Shown piece by piece: positions 11,441 to 24,263 of a stretch of 64,000 bases of DNA. Position numbers and translations under genes: made by a program. The stretch is from contig JAPEVC010000023.1 in assembly GCA_027946555.1 (NCBI GenBank), positions 166,299 through 230,298 on the forward strand, read 5' to 3'. The number at the start of each line of letters is the position of its first letter. The first letter of the stretch is position 1. The notes under the pieces were generated by a model. That model searched no databases. It saw only the letters and a list, made by a program, of their open reading frames with translations, and had not been told where the DNA came from. The DNA is from Gnomoniopsis sp. IMI 355080. Its lineage: Eukaryota > Ascomycota > Sordariomycetes > Diaporthales > Gnomoniaceae.

Positions 11441-12486
11441 ATGCCTCAAACAAGCAAGACCACCATGGCTTTGGCCATTCTGGCTTCCAGTAGCTCAGTG
11501 CTGGCCCAGACAGCCACTCAACTGTGGAACTTCACGAGCTATATCGACATTGAGAACAGCATCCTTCGTTCCAACGGCCACCTCTTGTTCACCACCCTGA
11601 CAAACCCTCAACTTTACACCATCGACCCAACCGCGGCCGAACCCAAGGCCGAAGTTGTAGCCTGGTTGCCCGGGGGTGTCACGGCCCTGACTGGCATTGC
11701 GGAGGTTGCAGATGACAAGTTCGCTGTCACCGGCGGCATCCGAGGCAGTTACAATTATACTGAGGAGACCATCTTCACTGTCGATTTCAGTGTAGCAACC
11801 GAGGAGAACCCCAATGCCACCATTGTGTCAACTGTCGCTAAGCTGCCCGATGCAGTGATGCTCAACGGAATGGCTGCACTGCCTTCGAACCCGTCTATCT
11901 TGGTCTTGGCGGATTCTCGCCTGGGCTGTTTGTGGCGAGTGGATGTCGAGACCGGCTCTGTGGCAAAGGCATACGAGAGCTCTTACATGCTCCCTTTCGC
12001 CAACTCGACTACACCCATTGGCATTGACGGCCTCAAGATTTCCGCGGACAGCTCCTACGCCTATTTCACCAACGTGGTGCTGTCGATGCTGGCTCGTGTG
12101 TAAGTGCTGATGATCATTTCCCCCTACTCTGTCTCCTGATCATGCTTTTTGGGGAACACAGTGTTGACAATCTTAGTCCCATCGCCGATAACGGCACTGC
12201 CCTCGTGGCTACCGGAGACGTTGAGGTTATCACGGATTTCGCAACTGGTGACGATTGGGATGACTTTGCGCTGAACGGCACCTTTGCCTATGGCGCGCAA
12301 GACCCCTCCATGATCTCGAAGGTTGACTTGGAGACCGGCGAGTACACGCTCGTCGCCAACGTTACAGATGCATCGGGACCGACGAGCGTCGTACTCAAGG
12401 GTGACGGAATTCATGCTTACTTTACCACCCGAGGAGACCAGACAACTGGAACAAGTGGACAAATCTTCGAGGTGACCCTCGCGTAA
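11441..12486 (+). CDS. Secreted SMP-30/gluconolactonase-like beta-propeller protein
   Basis: Two exons, 11441-12099 and 12162-12486, give about 327 aa. The intron starts GTAAGT and ends ACACAG and joins in phase. The N-terminus is a signal peptide (MALAILASSSSVLAQ); a second in-frame ATG at 11465 has the better context (CACCATGGC) and still keeps the signal. The body has repeated short beta-rich segments typical of six-bladed propellers: NGHLLFTTLTNPQLYTIDP, GIAEVADDKFAVTGG, ILVLADSRLGCLWRVDVETG, IGIDGLKISADSSYAYFTN, KVDLETGEYTLVANVTDASG and a late YFTTRGD. Several N-x-S/T sites fit secretion. Enzymes of this fold hydrolyse lactones or act on varied substrates, and no substrate can be read here. 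It is convergent with the GH51 gene, 186 bp apart. Confidence 0.72.
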
Positions 12487-12672
12487 AGTTGCTGCGGAAG
12501 GCCACTCAGTAGGAGCAGAAAGACAGCAATAATACATATCTGCTCACAAATCTTGTGCACCGCCTTCGTTCGATAAGCATTTGTTTTGGTACCCGTGCAA
12601 TTCGATTTTTAATTAACTAATGTCTCTTGATACTTGAAGCAATACATGAATTCGTGGATGAAGCTAGCTGCT

Positions 12673-15286
12673 TTATTTAGCAGCCGCAAGAACTGCCACT
12701 CCCCAAGCGGGTATACTGAACGAGTAGCCTTCGGATGCGCTCCCATCAATAGTCGAAGTGATGGGTGAGATAGAGACAGCTCCAGGATAGTTGGATACAA
12801 GTTCCCCTCCGCTCAGCAAAGTAAGCGTCGCAGGAGAAGAGATTGAAACGCTTGGGAACTTGACCGTTAGGTTCTGTGCGGAAGATCCATAGTTCGCCAT
12901 CTTGACGTAGTAGGTTGAGTCCGACTTCGAAGATGCCACCCAGTATACAGGACCAAAGTCTGAATCTGAGGTCACAGGGAGGATAGTGTCTCCGCGGTTC
13001 ATAGAGAACATGTTCTGCACCCAGAAGGATGAAGAACCTGTGATGGACCCGACTGTCGAGTTGAGCCCAAAAAGATCGGGCTATTTGAATATTAGAACGA
13101 GATCTCTAGCGACTCTTGTCTTCTCAAAGCGCGGAAGTGTAACTTCAGTTTGACTTACCGACCATTCCGCCATGTCAAAATGTTCGAGTAGTGGTGCAAA
13201 GCTTGACATCTTCACTATGTCGCTATTCCGCTCCATGCCTGGCTTTGTGTCAGAATAGACTTAACTAGGCAATGTCACAAGTGCACAACTTATCCCAGTG
13301 CCGACTGATCACGGAAACAACTTACCGATCATGTAAACAGCCTCGCTACAACTCCCTTGCATAGTCGACCAGTACGTCGTCGAACCATCATTTGCGGTCG
13401 TACTACCATACTCTCCCACCACTACACCTGCGCCGCCTCTTTCGTAGTTATCCCACTCATTGAAACTGGCCACAAAGTCGTCCGGGCTCAGATAATGGTG
13501 AGTATCCGCATAGGTACCATTGGGCAGCGTGGCAGGAAGGCACCCTGCCGACGGAGTTGAGGCGACGAGCACCAAGTCTGGATATTTGGCATGGATAGCG
13601 TCGTAGATGGCCGTGAATCGGCTTGCATAAGTGTCGCAGCCGTCATTCAGGTTGTCCTCATTACCAACTTCGATGTAGGTCAAATTGTAGGGGGCACTCT
13701 GGCCATACTGCGCCCGGAGGGCGCCGTAGGTCGTGCTGGTGTCGCCTGTCAGGAATTCGAGTTCGTTGAGGATATCGTCGATGTATGGGTCAAGGGCCGT
13801 GCCGGACACGATACCGCCACCTATGGTTAACCCAGCCCAAACAGTGAGGAGTGGCTCCATATTCATATCTATGCACCACTGCATATACTCCATCAGACCC
13901 AAAGCATCAGTATTGGGATAGCCCCAATTACCCTGACGCCCCGGTCTCGATTCCACAGGCTGTGATTTGGGTCAGAAATGCTTCCCCCAGCTTGATGATT
14001 TACAACTGCAGTCAAGATTGCATAGACTCACACCAATGGTTTCATTCCATTTCCAGCGCGTGTCTGGTGTCAGACCTTCACTTGAGAACAAACATTCTTA
14101 GTTTCCACACTTTTGAAGCTGTTTGTGAACCGCAGAACTCACATATTGTTGCCACCAGGAAATCTGAGAAACGAGGGCTGCAGTTGTTCAAGATAAGTGG
14201 CGACATCATTTCTTAAACCATTGGATCTGTGGGACTTCATTAGCTGCACTGTCATAGTATCGCAACCCTTCGCGGTATATAGAGCTTTACCTTCCATTGT
14301 AGGTAGTGGGGAAAAGCTGGATCAAGTCGAAATACAACGACGCATCGGCCACTTGCGCGGCATCAAACGTGATGTTCCAGGTATTGTCACTCTCATAGCT
14401 TTGTGTAGAGGTGAGAGTGGTTTCATGATAACTGAAAGCTGAAGAGTTACTGTTGACTTCGATGGTCTTGTTGGCATAGATGGTACCACTGGGACCGGAG
14501 AGCGATATTGTCATGTTGCCGGCGTACGTTCCTTTCACATAGAAGGAGTTTGAATAAGCTTGAGTGGGTCAGCATATGAAACCAATCGGAGAATTCTATT
14601 TATATCTTTGGGTTGAGATGGCATAACAAAGATCAGGTGAACATCTGGGCCGCTGAAGAAGAGAATACTTACTGTCTGCATTTACAGGCACACCTAGGTA
14701 GCCGGCATTCGAGAAGCCCACCTGTCCTGTGGTCCCGGAAGGAACAGCAACCTTTAATGATTTTGTGATGGCTGTCGATAGTGGGTTATCTGTGTCCACA
14801 GAGAGGTTCGCAGAGCCAACAGCGCTGTAAGCCGTTAGATCAGGCGAATCGCCTTGGAATCCATTGTTCCTGAGCAATTGGCCGTGGATTCCACCATCAC
14901 CTGTATGGAAAACCAAGGTCAGATTCAAAGACTGTCACTTGTCGATGGAGTGCGTAAAGTACCAGAATTGTTGATATCCTATAAGCGCTGGTCAGCATGG
15001 CTGCTCATTTTGCACGAATAACCCAGTGAGGATTTCTTACCTCGAACATGATTCCATAAAGCAACGGACTGGAGGCATTTCCTCCAGTCGAAGACACCGT
15101 CAAATTGATTCCTTCGCTTTTCTGGCCTTTTGCTCCTCTGTTCATGAGGCTCAGAACCACTATCAGCGGTATCAAGACGACCATTGTGGCTATGCAACCC
15201 GCCTTGAATATTCGGTTGGAAAGTATTCTGGAAAGACGTCTAGTTGGGGCCAAGCCCAAGTGCAAGTCTTTTCCGTTATAAGGCAT
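12673..15286 (-). CDS. GH51 alpha-L-arabinofuranosidase with N-terminal membrane anchor
   Basis: Nine exons on the minus strand: 15286-15041, 14978-14963 (16 nt), 14900-14673, 14558-14291, 14226-14143, 14080-14032, 13959-13326, 13238-13159 and 13080-12673. All phases agree, giving 670 aa. GH51 landmarks are present: LTVSSTGGNASSPLLYGIMF followed by EDINNSGDGGIHGQLL, a carbohydrate-binding-like insert, FPGGNNIEG, TRWKWNETIGP, RPGRQGNWGYPNTDALGL, the acid/base Glu398 in EVGNED and the nucleophile Glu480 in GEYGS. The enzyme releases arabinose from arabinan and arabinoxylan. Family members usually have a cleavable signal peptide. Here a basic tail of about 28 residues precedes a hydrophobic segment (about 30-48), so a type II signal anchor is likely unless translation starts at Met35. 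The N-terminal start is the least certain part. Confidence 0.92.
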
Positions 15287-18200
15287 ATTGGGCTTCGCTT
15301 GTGAATGTTCGTATGTTTAGATTGGCTTGCATCGTGGGATCAGCTTCAGTCGCGGCGATGAGTGTCCTGCAATATTCGCTCGGACGGTTCTGTAACTCTC
15401 GACAACCACAGTTTGAGTTGTGGTGGATCTCAGCAGCCTTGTTCTTGACTGAAACGCCAGGATCAGTGTCACGTCTTGAATTTACCGCGCAGCCCCGCCG
15501 CATTAAAGCTAACACTAAACTTCATGTTTTTGGCCAATGCAGTATTATCCTCTTCTTGATGGGGTTATATTTCTTTCGCGGACAATATATCTATATATTC
15601 ATATATTTGATTGCCATACCTGTCTCGCTGATGACGATTCACATCTAGAATTGCTTCAATTATACATGAAAGAGGCAGCTCGTGAGTGTGTACATCAACC
15701 CCTTTTGCACGATTCAGTGCTCCTTGGGAGGGTTTTAGAGCAGGCATACCTAGGAAGTCTTTGCTTACCTAATAGAATATGCATAAATTCACTGGAATGT
15801 GAAAAAGTCTCCGTTGTTCGTTGAATTCGTGCTTGGTGCCTCGGGCATTCATGTGATGAAATACTCTGAAGAAATTGTATGAGTTTAATAGAGGTTCCTC
15901 GTGCAAGAGTCTGGCTGGAGGGTACCTACGGCACAATTCGAAACGACGCGCGCGGCGCCCGCCACCACACTTCAGCTGCTTTGGACCGCGATGCTAGTGA
16001 GCAGACCTTTTAGGGGAACCCGAAAATGTCAAAGTACAATTTATCTCATGAAAGTAAAGCACGGCTATTTTCTTTTTTGCTCTGTGTGGAGCAGTCAACA
16101 TTCATATTCAGTATTCAGACCTCCAGGGCTCTCGAGGATGCTTATGAACAAGAGGTATGGATTCCTGTAATAGTCGGCTCCCTCCCTTCCTCTAGTTTGA
16201 ATTTTGTTTCGCAACGGAAAGGATAATACCTTTGTAAACATACCTGCTTCCTGAGGATGTCTTCTGAGAAGGCAAAGGTTACAGATCAGGCTTCTCTCGA
16301 GCCTTGACAGTTGGGCGAAGCTATTTTGACCGGATCGAGTGCTTACTGGACCTTATTAACGCGAGTTTCATCCATCATCATAGATTCAAGGTCAGGTAGC
16401 GGACTTAGGCGGCGGGATCATGCGGCCGCACATTCACGAAGACCAAAATACCTACCAAGGTAACCTAGGAACACATGAACTGTACTAAAATTAGCGGTAT
16501 TGATGACTTAGGCTTAGCTGCGCTAGAACGACTACCAATAGACACACGAGGGTTAGGGCTGTGACTAGGTTCAAGGTTACGATGGAGGCATTCCTTTACC
16601 CAAAAGGGTAAGAAAGCGCCCTTCCCATTGGGGCGGATAAGGGAAGGGCAGGGACAAGTATTGTACAAAAACTCCGTACATTCACAGTGAAGACGGAATG
16701 TCATGTGCTAGAAGATGCGCATCCATCCCTCTCGCGAATAAGAAGCGACACCGCGAGTGAATGAAGTAGTAGACGGGAGCAAATTCTTGACCTTGGAACT
16801 GGCAGCAATGGAAACGAGTCGAAAGATTCCCTATGGTCCTGTCTCACTGTCTGGAGTAGTAAGAGTTTGTATAAATACTACAGTAATGGCATCTGTGCGT
16901 GATGACCATGGTAATGATGCTATGTGGTCAAGTCCTGATACTTATACTTTTCAGATAAAGTATGCCATTGCCGGCTATGTCCTGCTTTCCCCTTCACGGC
17001 AAAATCAAGCCTCTATTCGTCGATAAAAATAGCTACCCTCCGATGGTCACAGGCCCACGGATGCTGCAAAGGCGCTCGACTCCCAAACTGCTCGTATCGA
17101 GAGTTCTCGGGTCGGTCGTCCGTAACGAGTAAAAGACTCCGGAGCCCCTTCCCGGGTCAACGCCGTCCTCTCGGCTCCGGTGCCCATTTCGTGGACAGCT
17201 GTCAAGTGCTTCGCTTGATGAGATTGACGAGTCAGGCTTCTTCCAATGGCCCGCAAATCACTCAAGCCTCACTCTCAAAAAAAAAAGTCTGGGTCTTTGA
17301 AAGCTGTGCTCCGTATGTGGCTTGGCCATGCAAATGTCGCTTATTTACGTACTGAGTGTCCATCATGGAGAAACTTCAGCACAGAAATCGCGATCCATGG
17401 GGTGTTTTGAAACATCAAATGGGGCCTCCATTCCGCTCCACCATGCCAAGATCTGCCATGATCCTCCATAGGGAACTTCGGAATGCCTGACTCACCCATG
17501 CTGCAGTCCCGCCTTGGCATCATCACCTACACCAATTTATTACCATGCTGCTATGCTGGTACACAATACTGCACATTGCCTATTGCGTGCTACATATTAC
17601 TTATGCATATCTGCTGTACATTTCTTGTTTTGCATAGCAATTGCCTGGCAAGCTTGGTGTAAACGTCAAACTGTATGAAAGCCAGTTCTCATTCTTTTTT
17701 GATACTACATTGCCCTCATAAGTGTTTGGCCGTATTCAAAGAGCAATACACAGTAGCAGGCGCAAGTGACAAAGCATTTCGAAGCATTATCGTTGGATAG
17801 CCTCCTAAATAAGTCCAGATTTGCAACCGAGTTCGAGAGACGGGCAGCCTTTCCGTCGTGAGGTTGCTACAAGAGAGGATCTACATTGCTTCAGAACAAT
17901 CCCCATCGTTGGTGAGTTGCTTTTTTGAAATCGGACAGGCCGAGGTTACTCCATTATGGGAGGAATACTTATAGTGTTGTAGCCCTGTGGGTACTGCCAG
18001 ACAGATGTCACTTGAGGTGGGTGGTATCCCGCGGGATTGTAATACAATAGTAAAGAGAATCTCATGATGTACTTAGGTCTCGCTAGTGCTTGGTTACAAA
18101 TTGCTTATCCAGGGAGCTCAGCCCACAGCTCAATGCCCACTTCGGATGCCCGAATATTTCGGATAGCTCGATAAACTGTTTCATCAGTGGGTAAACACCA

Positions 18201-19605
18201 GACTCCTGAGAAGTCACTTGCGAGAATCAGATATTTGCCTTGCTTTCTAGCATCCTACGAGCATTGTAATATGACAAGGTCAAGACAGTACATACATACT
18301 GTAGGGCTCAATGCTATGCTACTGTCACGTGCCAATAAGGCGCTCAAAGAACGCAACGGCACCTAACTAAGAAATCTGGCATTCCTGATCCAGCCGGCCC
18401 ACGCGTTCGGATATCTCCAGGCCTGCATATTGCTTGGCAAAGCATCAGGTATTCGTCCTACAATTTTAGACATCAAGACCGTGAGTGCGGACAATACCAA
18501 GTGATAATCACCTAGGTACGTTTACAAGCTAGGCTCTATATCTGCCTAAGTGTGTTCGTTAATAACTTGTCCGTCCACTCGAACGGGCCAACTAGTCTCT
18601 GAAGAGTCAAGCCATGTACTTGGCACCCCCTGTTGTAGAGTCCCAACCATGGATCTATCAGCGAACGTATCGACGGATGACATGGCATGAACTGCTGCCA
18701 AACTCAGCAAAGTGAAATCTCATTGGGACATCAATAGGGGCTAAATGAACTTTGAGTTGAGGCTATGTTAGTGTGCAGCTGGATACGATGCAACCCTGTC
18801 GGTATCCTTCACATGCAAGTGCGGCATCCTCATCCGCGAATCTCGTCTCACAAGCTGCGCCGCAAGTCGGGTGGCACAACATCCCTGTGGGAGATCCAGA
18901 GAAGATTATACCATCGCCAGAAGTAATGGACCATCAACGAAAAAGCCGGAGGTGAGAACGTACCTGCAGGGAAAAGCCTGGTGGATTTTGATAGTAAATG
19001 GATAGAAGTACCGGACGCCACGAATTACAATTGGAGAACCTCACGAAAATGAACACAAAATTTCAGTGATTACGGAGTACTTGCCGAGGTTTCTTATCTT
19101 CTGCCCGGTTTCCAATCATTTGCACTTACCAAATCCCCTTCCGGAGGCAGCTCAAGGACGCTGAAGGAGTGCGTCGTAAGATGAGGTTCGGGCTGAAGTG
19201 GGGAACAATGTGGTCCAATGCAAGCCTTTGCCTGACTCGGTGCTCCCTGTGGAGGGATATGGGTCGCCCAGGGCTGACCTGCAGGATGACAGGGGCCATC
19301 CAATGATCAGCGCGAGATGCGAAGGCGATCACCCGCAGACAGGCTACAGCAGCGTTCACCATTTTATATACTCACCATCCACAACACACACCTTGCACCA
19401 CCACGATGCCTTGACCAGATCAGTACCATTCTTTCATTCATCTCAGATTCGGTGTTGGGTCGACGTAGACGACCGTGTCATTCTTTACTTTTGCTTTTCA
19501 GTCACTCATTGACCAGCACTCGCTGCCTACTGTCTTTTGCGGCCCCCGTCGTTGTTCTAACTTCAGTCAATCTTTTTTTTGTATTTTTTGAAACAATTTG
19601 GAGAC
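15287..19605. other. Gene-poor region of 4.3 kb
   Basis: No gene is supported. The stretch contains an AT-rich block around 15575-15625 (TATATCTATATATTCATATAT), CCTAGGTA-type elements near 15747 and 18511, and several ORFs of 60-90 codons without motifs. The last 250 bp before 19606 is pyrimidine-rich (CTTTT and TCTTTT tracts), as is usual for a fungal core promoter and 5' UTR of the downstream secreted protein gene. Confidence 0.5.
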
Positions 19606-21295
19606 ATGGGCTTTAAATCTACATTTGGGGTCTTGTCCCTGCTGGCAGGCACAGTGTATGCTGCCGGGCCTCCGTTGAAACGCAACTCGACCGCTCCAAT
19701 TGCTTCATCCAACTCTTCTTCGACCATCTCTTCTTCGGCCCCGAAGCTCTCGCTCGTGCCTGTTTCTACCTCTAGAAGCGGAGGAGTCAACACTGCTAGC
19801 CGTCGTATTGTGCCCCAGAAGAAACTCAACCTCGCATGGCAGACTCCCAATAATGACAGTGCCGTTTCCGTCGGCATTGATATGCTTAACTCTGGCGTTG
19901 CGCTCGAAGACATTGACGATGTGATAGCGGTCGATTGTACTGGTCAGGCGACTGTTGCAGTCACTTTCAATAACACCGAAGCCTTCAACGAGGCTCTCAC
20001 AGAGTGGAGCGCGCTCAATGACAGCTTCGTAATTATCACAAACCATATGGGAGACTGTGACACGGAGTTGGAGCGTTCTTTCTTCGTGGCTGACTCTGAT
20101 ACCCTGGCTTCCTTCGACACCAACCTCACGATTGTTGCTCAGGCTGAGAAGAGTAGTCTTGTAAACACAGCTAGTAAGTCATGACAACTTTTTCAATATG
20201 AAGAGAATTATCCAGGCTGACTGAGGGACAGGCTCCACCAGCATCGACTTCACTAGTGCTGCCAATTCTTTGAACAAGCGTGGCATTAGCTGGAATGATG
20301 AGGGCTTGACCATTGCATACAACTACTCCATCCCCTCTGGCCAGACGATAGTGGATACCAGTTATGTCACCGTGGTTGTCAACGAAGCCTACGTGAACAA
20401 CACAGTGAAGTACTCTGGTCATGCTAAATGGGAGCTCTTCAAGGGCGTGACCGAATTCTATCTCGATGTCAACAAGGATATCGACCACTACGCGGATTTG
20501 GATATCACGGTCAAGGCTCCATGGAGCGATAGCTGGACTTGGACACCGGCTGCCCTATCGTACTCTGTCATTGACATTCCGGGAATTATTTCTCTCGGCC
20601 CTTCCGCTGGTATCAGCTTCGGAGGCTCCATTTCAACCGCTGTTGCTGGCGAGATCACCGGTACTTTCAACTCGGCGATGCCCAATGGCACTATTCATGT
20701 CGACTTTGTGGATTGGGACTCATCTTGTAAGTATTCTTGCTTCAATATGCTCTTTGAATGCTGGAGTACATGTTTTCCGGGGCTAACTCACTGATCTAGA
20801 CTCCAGCGGTTGGGAGACGGAATATGACGCCAACTTTAACACCACCGAGAGCATTTCGCTCACAATGAAGCCTTTGTAAGTTTTCCTCAAGCTCAAATCA
20901 TCCACTTGCAAACCAGACAAGTGCGAAGAGAAAGCTTCAGTGAGTTACTATGTAGAGACCTAAGCTTGCTGACCATTTCAAACAGCATTGACTTCACTGT
21001 CGAATTTGCATGCAAGTTGTTTGACGGGATTGTCGACCTCAGCACCGGCGTCAAAGCCGAGCCGTCCTTCCCCTTCGTTACCACCGCCGAGCTTACCCAG
21101 TCTCACAACACTACCTCTGGCAGTGTCACGTACCCCAACGCCACGAGCACCAGCAGCTGCGCCAATGGATTGAGCGAAGAGATCAGTTTCGAGTTTGACG
21201 TCACTGCCTTTGCCACAGAATGGGTGTCGATCAGCCTTTACGAGTACAAGCACGACCTGTGGACTGGCTGTCTTGACTTCTTCCGCAAGCACTAA
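19606..21295 (+). CDS. Secreted protein with DUF7029/DUF7223-like regions
   Basis: Four exons: 19606-20173, 20232-20726, 20800-20875 and 20986-21295, giving 482 aa with consistent phases. The start at 19606 follows a pyrimidine-rich leader and opens a signal peptide (MGFKSTFGVLSLLAGTVYAAG). A Ser/Thr-rich segment follows, with dibasic KR (25-26) and RR (66-67) sites that could be Kex2 processing points. The middle (WQTPNNDSAVSVGIDML, DCTGQATVAVTFNN) and the second half (WELFKGVTEFYLDV, VIDIPGIISLGPSAGISFGG) match my recollection of a fungal secreted family annotated with DUF7029 and DUF7223. About ten N-glycosylation sequons are visible. No enzymatic motif is seen and the function is unknown. 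It ends 414 bp from the convergent sugar porter gene. Confidence 0.7.
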
Positions 21296-21709
21296 GCGTC
21301 TTGCACCAAAGAATCTAACTGAACTGTTGGACTCTTACCAATGTACTACTAGACCGAACCAAGATACCCCTGGAAACAAGAGAGTTTGGATGCCGATTCC
21401 TTACTTCCATGTGATTTGATAAGCAAGGAATCGTTCGTTGTAAGCACCGAGAGGCCTCTGTACGTTGTATGTATATTATATAAATTTTGAAAGGTAGACC
21501 ATCTCTACCGAATAAACTATCCAAACGGGCAGCTTTCAGTCTGCATGGAGAGGAAATAGACAGACGCAAATGCACATAGGATGTATTGACTTCCGTATGC
21601 GGTCCTTCACACAAAGCCTACATTTTAAGATAGTTATCTCAAACGAACGAACCGAATGTGTCGTCACTTGAGACGTAAGACGCTCCCTTATCGCCAGAAA
21701 TTATGATGC
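21296..21709. other. Short convergent 3' spacer
   Basis: This carries the 3' UTRs of the secreted DUF protein (plus) and the sugar transporter (minus). An AT-rich stretch near 21465-21490 (TATATTATATAAATTTTG) is a possible polyadenylation region. Nothing else is seen. Confidence 0.5.
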
Positions 21710-24263
21710 TCATTGCGAGACCCTGTCAACCTCTTCCGTGATTTGCTTAGTGTCTACACGACCATGGTGGTCCGTAGTATATAGTGGTCGAAGAGTGGCA
21801 TCGCGCTGGAACAAGATGTACCTCTTGCACCAGTATGGAAGAGCCTCGGTGAGTTGATACCTGGCAAATTGGATCGTTGGGACGGCGAAGACATAGTCCA
21901 GTTCTTCAAGGGTCTTTTGCTTGGTTTCTGTGGAGGTTTTACATGGGTTAGCAATGCCTTGTCATGGTCACTTTGGACCGCATGAAAGAATCTCATGCTG
22001 GTCTGCAGGGATGGAATTTACATACCTGGGACCCAGAAGAAAATCATAACAAATGCTACAGCGTTGAATCCTGCGTAAACACCAAATGCACCGACGGTGT
22101 GAGCAGATGCCAAGAGGAAAGGGAAGCTGATGCCAAGTACCGCTGCCCAGAAAAGACAGGTAGCCACAGCGAAACCCATTCCAATTTCACGGTGAGAGAG
22201 CGGAAAGACCTCAGCACTGTATGTGAACGGCACGGGACCCTCTCCAGGACTGTAGAATGCAGCGAACATGTACACAAACAAGGCCACTAGCGCTGTGCGA
22301 GTGGTTTGCATGTCCTCAGTGTTTGGGATCAGGGTGCACAATCCAGCCGCAAGGAGCGTCCACGTCATCTGAGGGAATGTGAAAAGGACTGGTGAACGTT
22401 AGAAACTTGCCACAGGATCCGCGTCGTAAACCGGGTAATACTCACGTAGTGATCGCCGGCCAAAAGTATCGATGGTCCACAAAGCTGGGAAAGCGAAGAT
22501 GAAGTTGATCGCTCCAAATATCAGAGAAAATGTCAAAGCCTGGTACTGAGTGGCACCAGATTCCTCGAAAATGGTCGATGAATAGAAGGCAATGATGTTG
22601 ATACCGCACATCTGCTGGGCGATCATGACCGTGAAAGCAGCCAGCGTGGCTCGACGCACACGTGGGATGGTGAAGAGCTCGACGAAGCGTTTGCTGTAAG
22701 TGCTTTGGCCGATGATCTCGCGCTCGATCTCGAGGACTGCGTGAATGCTATAAATGTCCCGGGCGGCCTGGATAGGGTGATTGCGTAACTTGACCAGAGA
22801 CTCCCAAGCTTTTGGATAATAGTTCTTCTTCATGTACCAACGAGGGGACTCTGGGCACAGGTAGATCAAGCAGAGCAGCGGAACCGCGGGGATGAATGGG
22901 GCTCCAAGCATGTAGCGCCAGTTGTCCTTCAGGTTATAAACGGCAATATTGATCACCGTACCCAGGAAGATACCGAAGGCCGTCCACATTTCTAGTGTCG
23001 AAGTCAGCATCCGAATCAAGACGGAGGGTAGGGCACACCAGCATTGAAAACAGGACTGGCGCCAAATGCTCTCAAGGTCTACTTACGCCATGTCATAACA
23101 AGTGCTCCTCGTACAGCAGCGGGAGAATTCTCAGCAGCGTAAATCGGAACTATGTCGGATGGTCAGCTGTGGCAAAACATGATTGCACAAGGCTTCACAA
23201 CATACCCGTAGAAGCCTTCACTCCCATGCCAATGCCCATCAGTAGGCGACATACCAACTGCTCCGGCTGAAAGTGCTTCTTGTTAGCAACAGCGAACCAG
23301 TGGAAGCATTTGAAACTTTTCATTACTTACCCAACCATGGCAGAACGCACTTCCAATGACGGGCCAGAGACAGAAGTTAGCCGATACAAAGATGACACCC
23401 CTGCGACCCAGCCAGTTGTTGATCCTGTCATCTAGTTAGCAACCAGCCTCCATGACTTCGGCCCTGAACCCATGCAGATTGTGAATCCTGACTGCTTGGC
23501 AGAGGAGCCTGAAGAGTCTACTCAGGCTTGACCCCGGCATTATTGGTCAATACCAAGAGCCCACCGGGCCGGGACGAGGTCTGCTCCCGGCCAGCTTCTG
23601 GGCAGTGGCCTCGCTTATTGGGATCAGGTAAAAAGAAAAAGGGCACGGGACAGACTCACGGATCTGAGAGCCAACATCCAATCACCGCACTTCCAATGTA
23701 TGGGCCAGCGTTGACCAAACCAACAAGCAGTTGATCGTGTGCACTCTTGGTGCCGATGCCGTAGACCGCAGGGAAGAAGAGGTTGGCTCCATTCGAGCCC
23801 GTTTGATCCCAGCCCTGGACAGCAGCTCCAATAGCACAGGTAACAATGGTGAGATACAGCTTGAAAGGCAGACGCCACCTGTGTTCTTTCTCCTGTCGCA
23901 GCATCGCCTTTTCCTCGGAAGTAAGCTCCTCATCTCCTCCAATGTTCTCATAGTTATCCGGGTCTTGCGCAAGCAAAGCTCCTTTCCGGAGTATGGGGAG
24001 GTGGTCTTTCAGACCTTTTACCTCGGCGAATAACTCGACATCGCGCATCAACTGGTGGCGCGGAATCCCGTCGAGAGGATTTTTTATTTTCGCTTCTAGA
24101 TTCCTGTTGATGTCGATTGCATGCGCGTCGCCAGCCCCACGCTCGAGTTGTTGGACGCTCTTCTCATCATGCCTACACCAATTTTAGCAAATTAACGTGA
24201 GACGGTGAGCAAGTGCGGCCTGTATTCTTACACTGGTATAGAGGTTTCAATATTGTCTGCCAT
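21710..24263 (-). CDS. MFS sugar transporter (sugar-porter family)
   Basis: Eight exons on the minus strand: 24263-24232, 24172-23660, 23424-23331, 23266-23206, 23149-23087, 22991-22446, 22388-22026 and 21927-21710, giving 629 aa. Phases agree throughout. Sugar-porter signatures are clear: GWDQTGSNGANLFFP at TM1, WLSDP then NNWLGRRG in loop 2-3, GIGMGVKASTVPIYAAENSPAAVRGA, PESPRWY, QQMCGINIIAFYSS, TIDTFGRRSLL, GEGPVPFTYSAEVFPLSHRE, and PETKQKTLEELD after TM12. A cytosolic N-terminal region of about 112 residues precedes TM1, longer than in hexose transporters. It resembles the lactose permease-like and oligosaccharide transporter groups of filamentous fungi, but the substrate cannot be read. 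A nested inverted repeat lies 120-190 bp upstream. Confidence 0.9.

Noticed and set aside
15041..15286. Taking the N-terminal GH51 exon as a separate small membrane protein gene
   Set aside because: It ends in LYGIMFE at a good donor in phase with the next GH51 motif residues, so it is the first exon of the enzyme.
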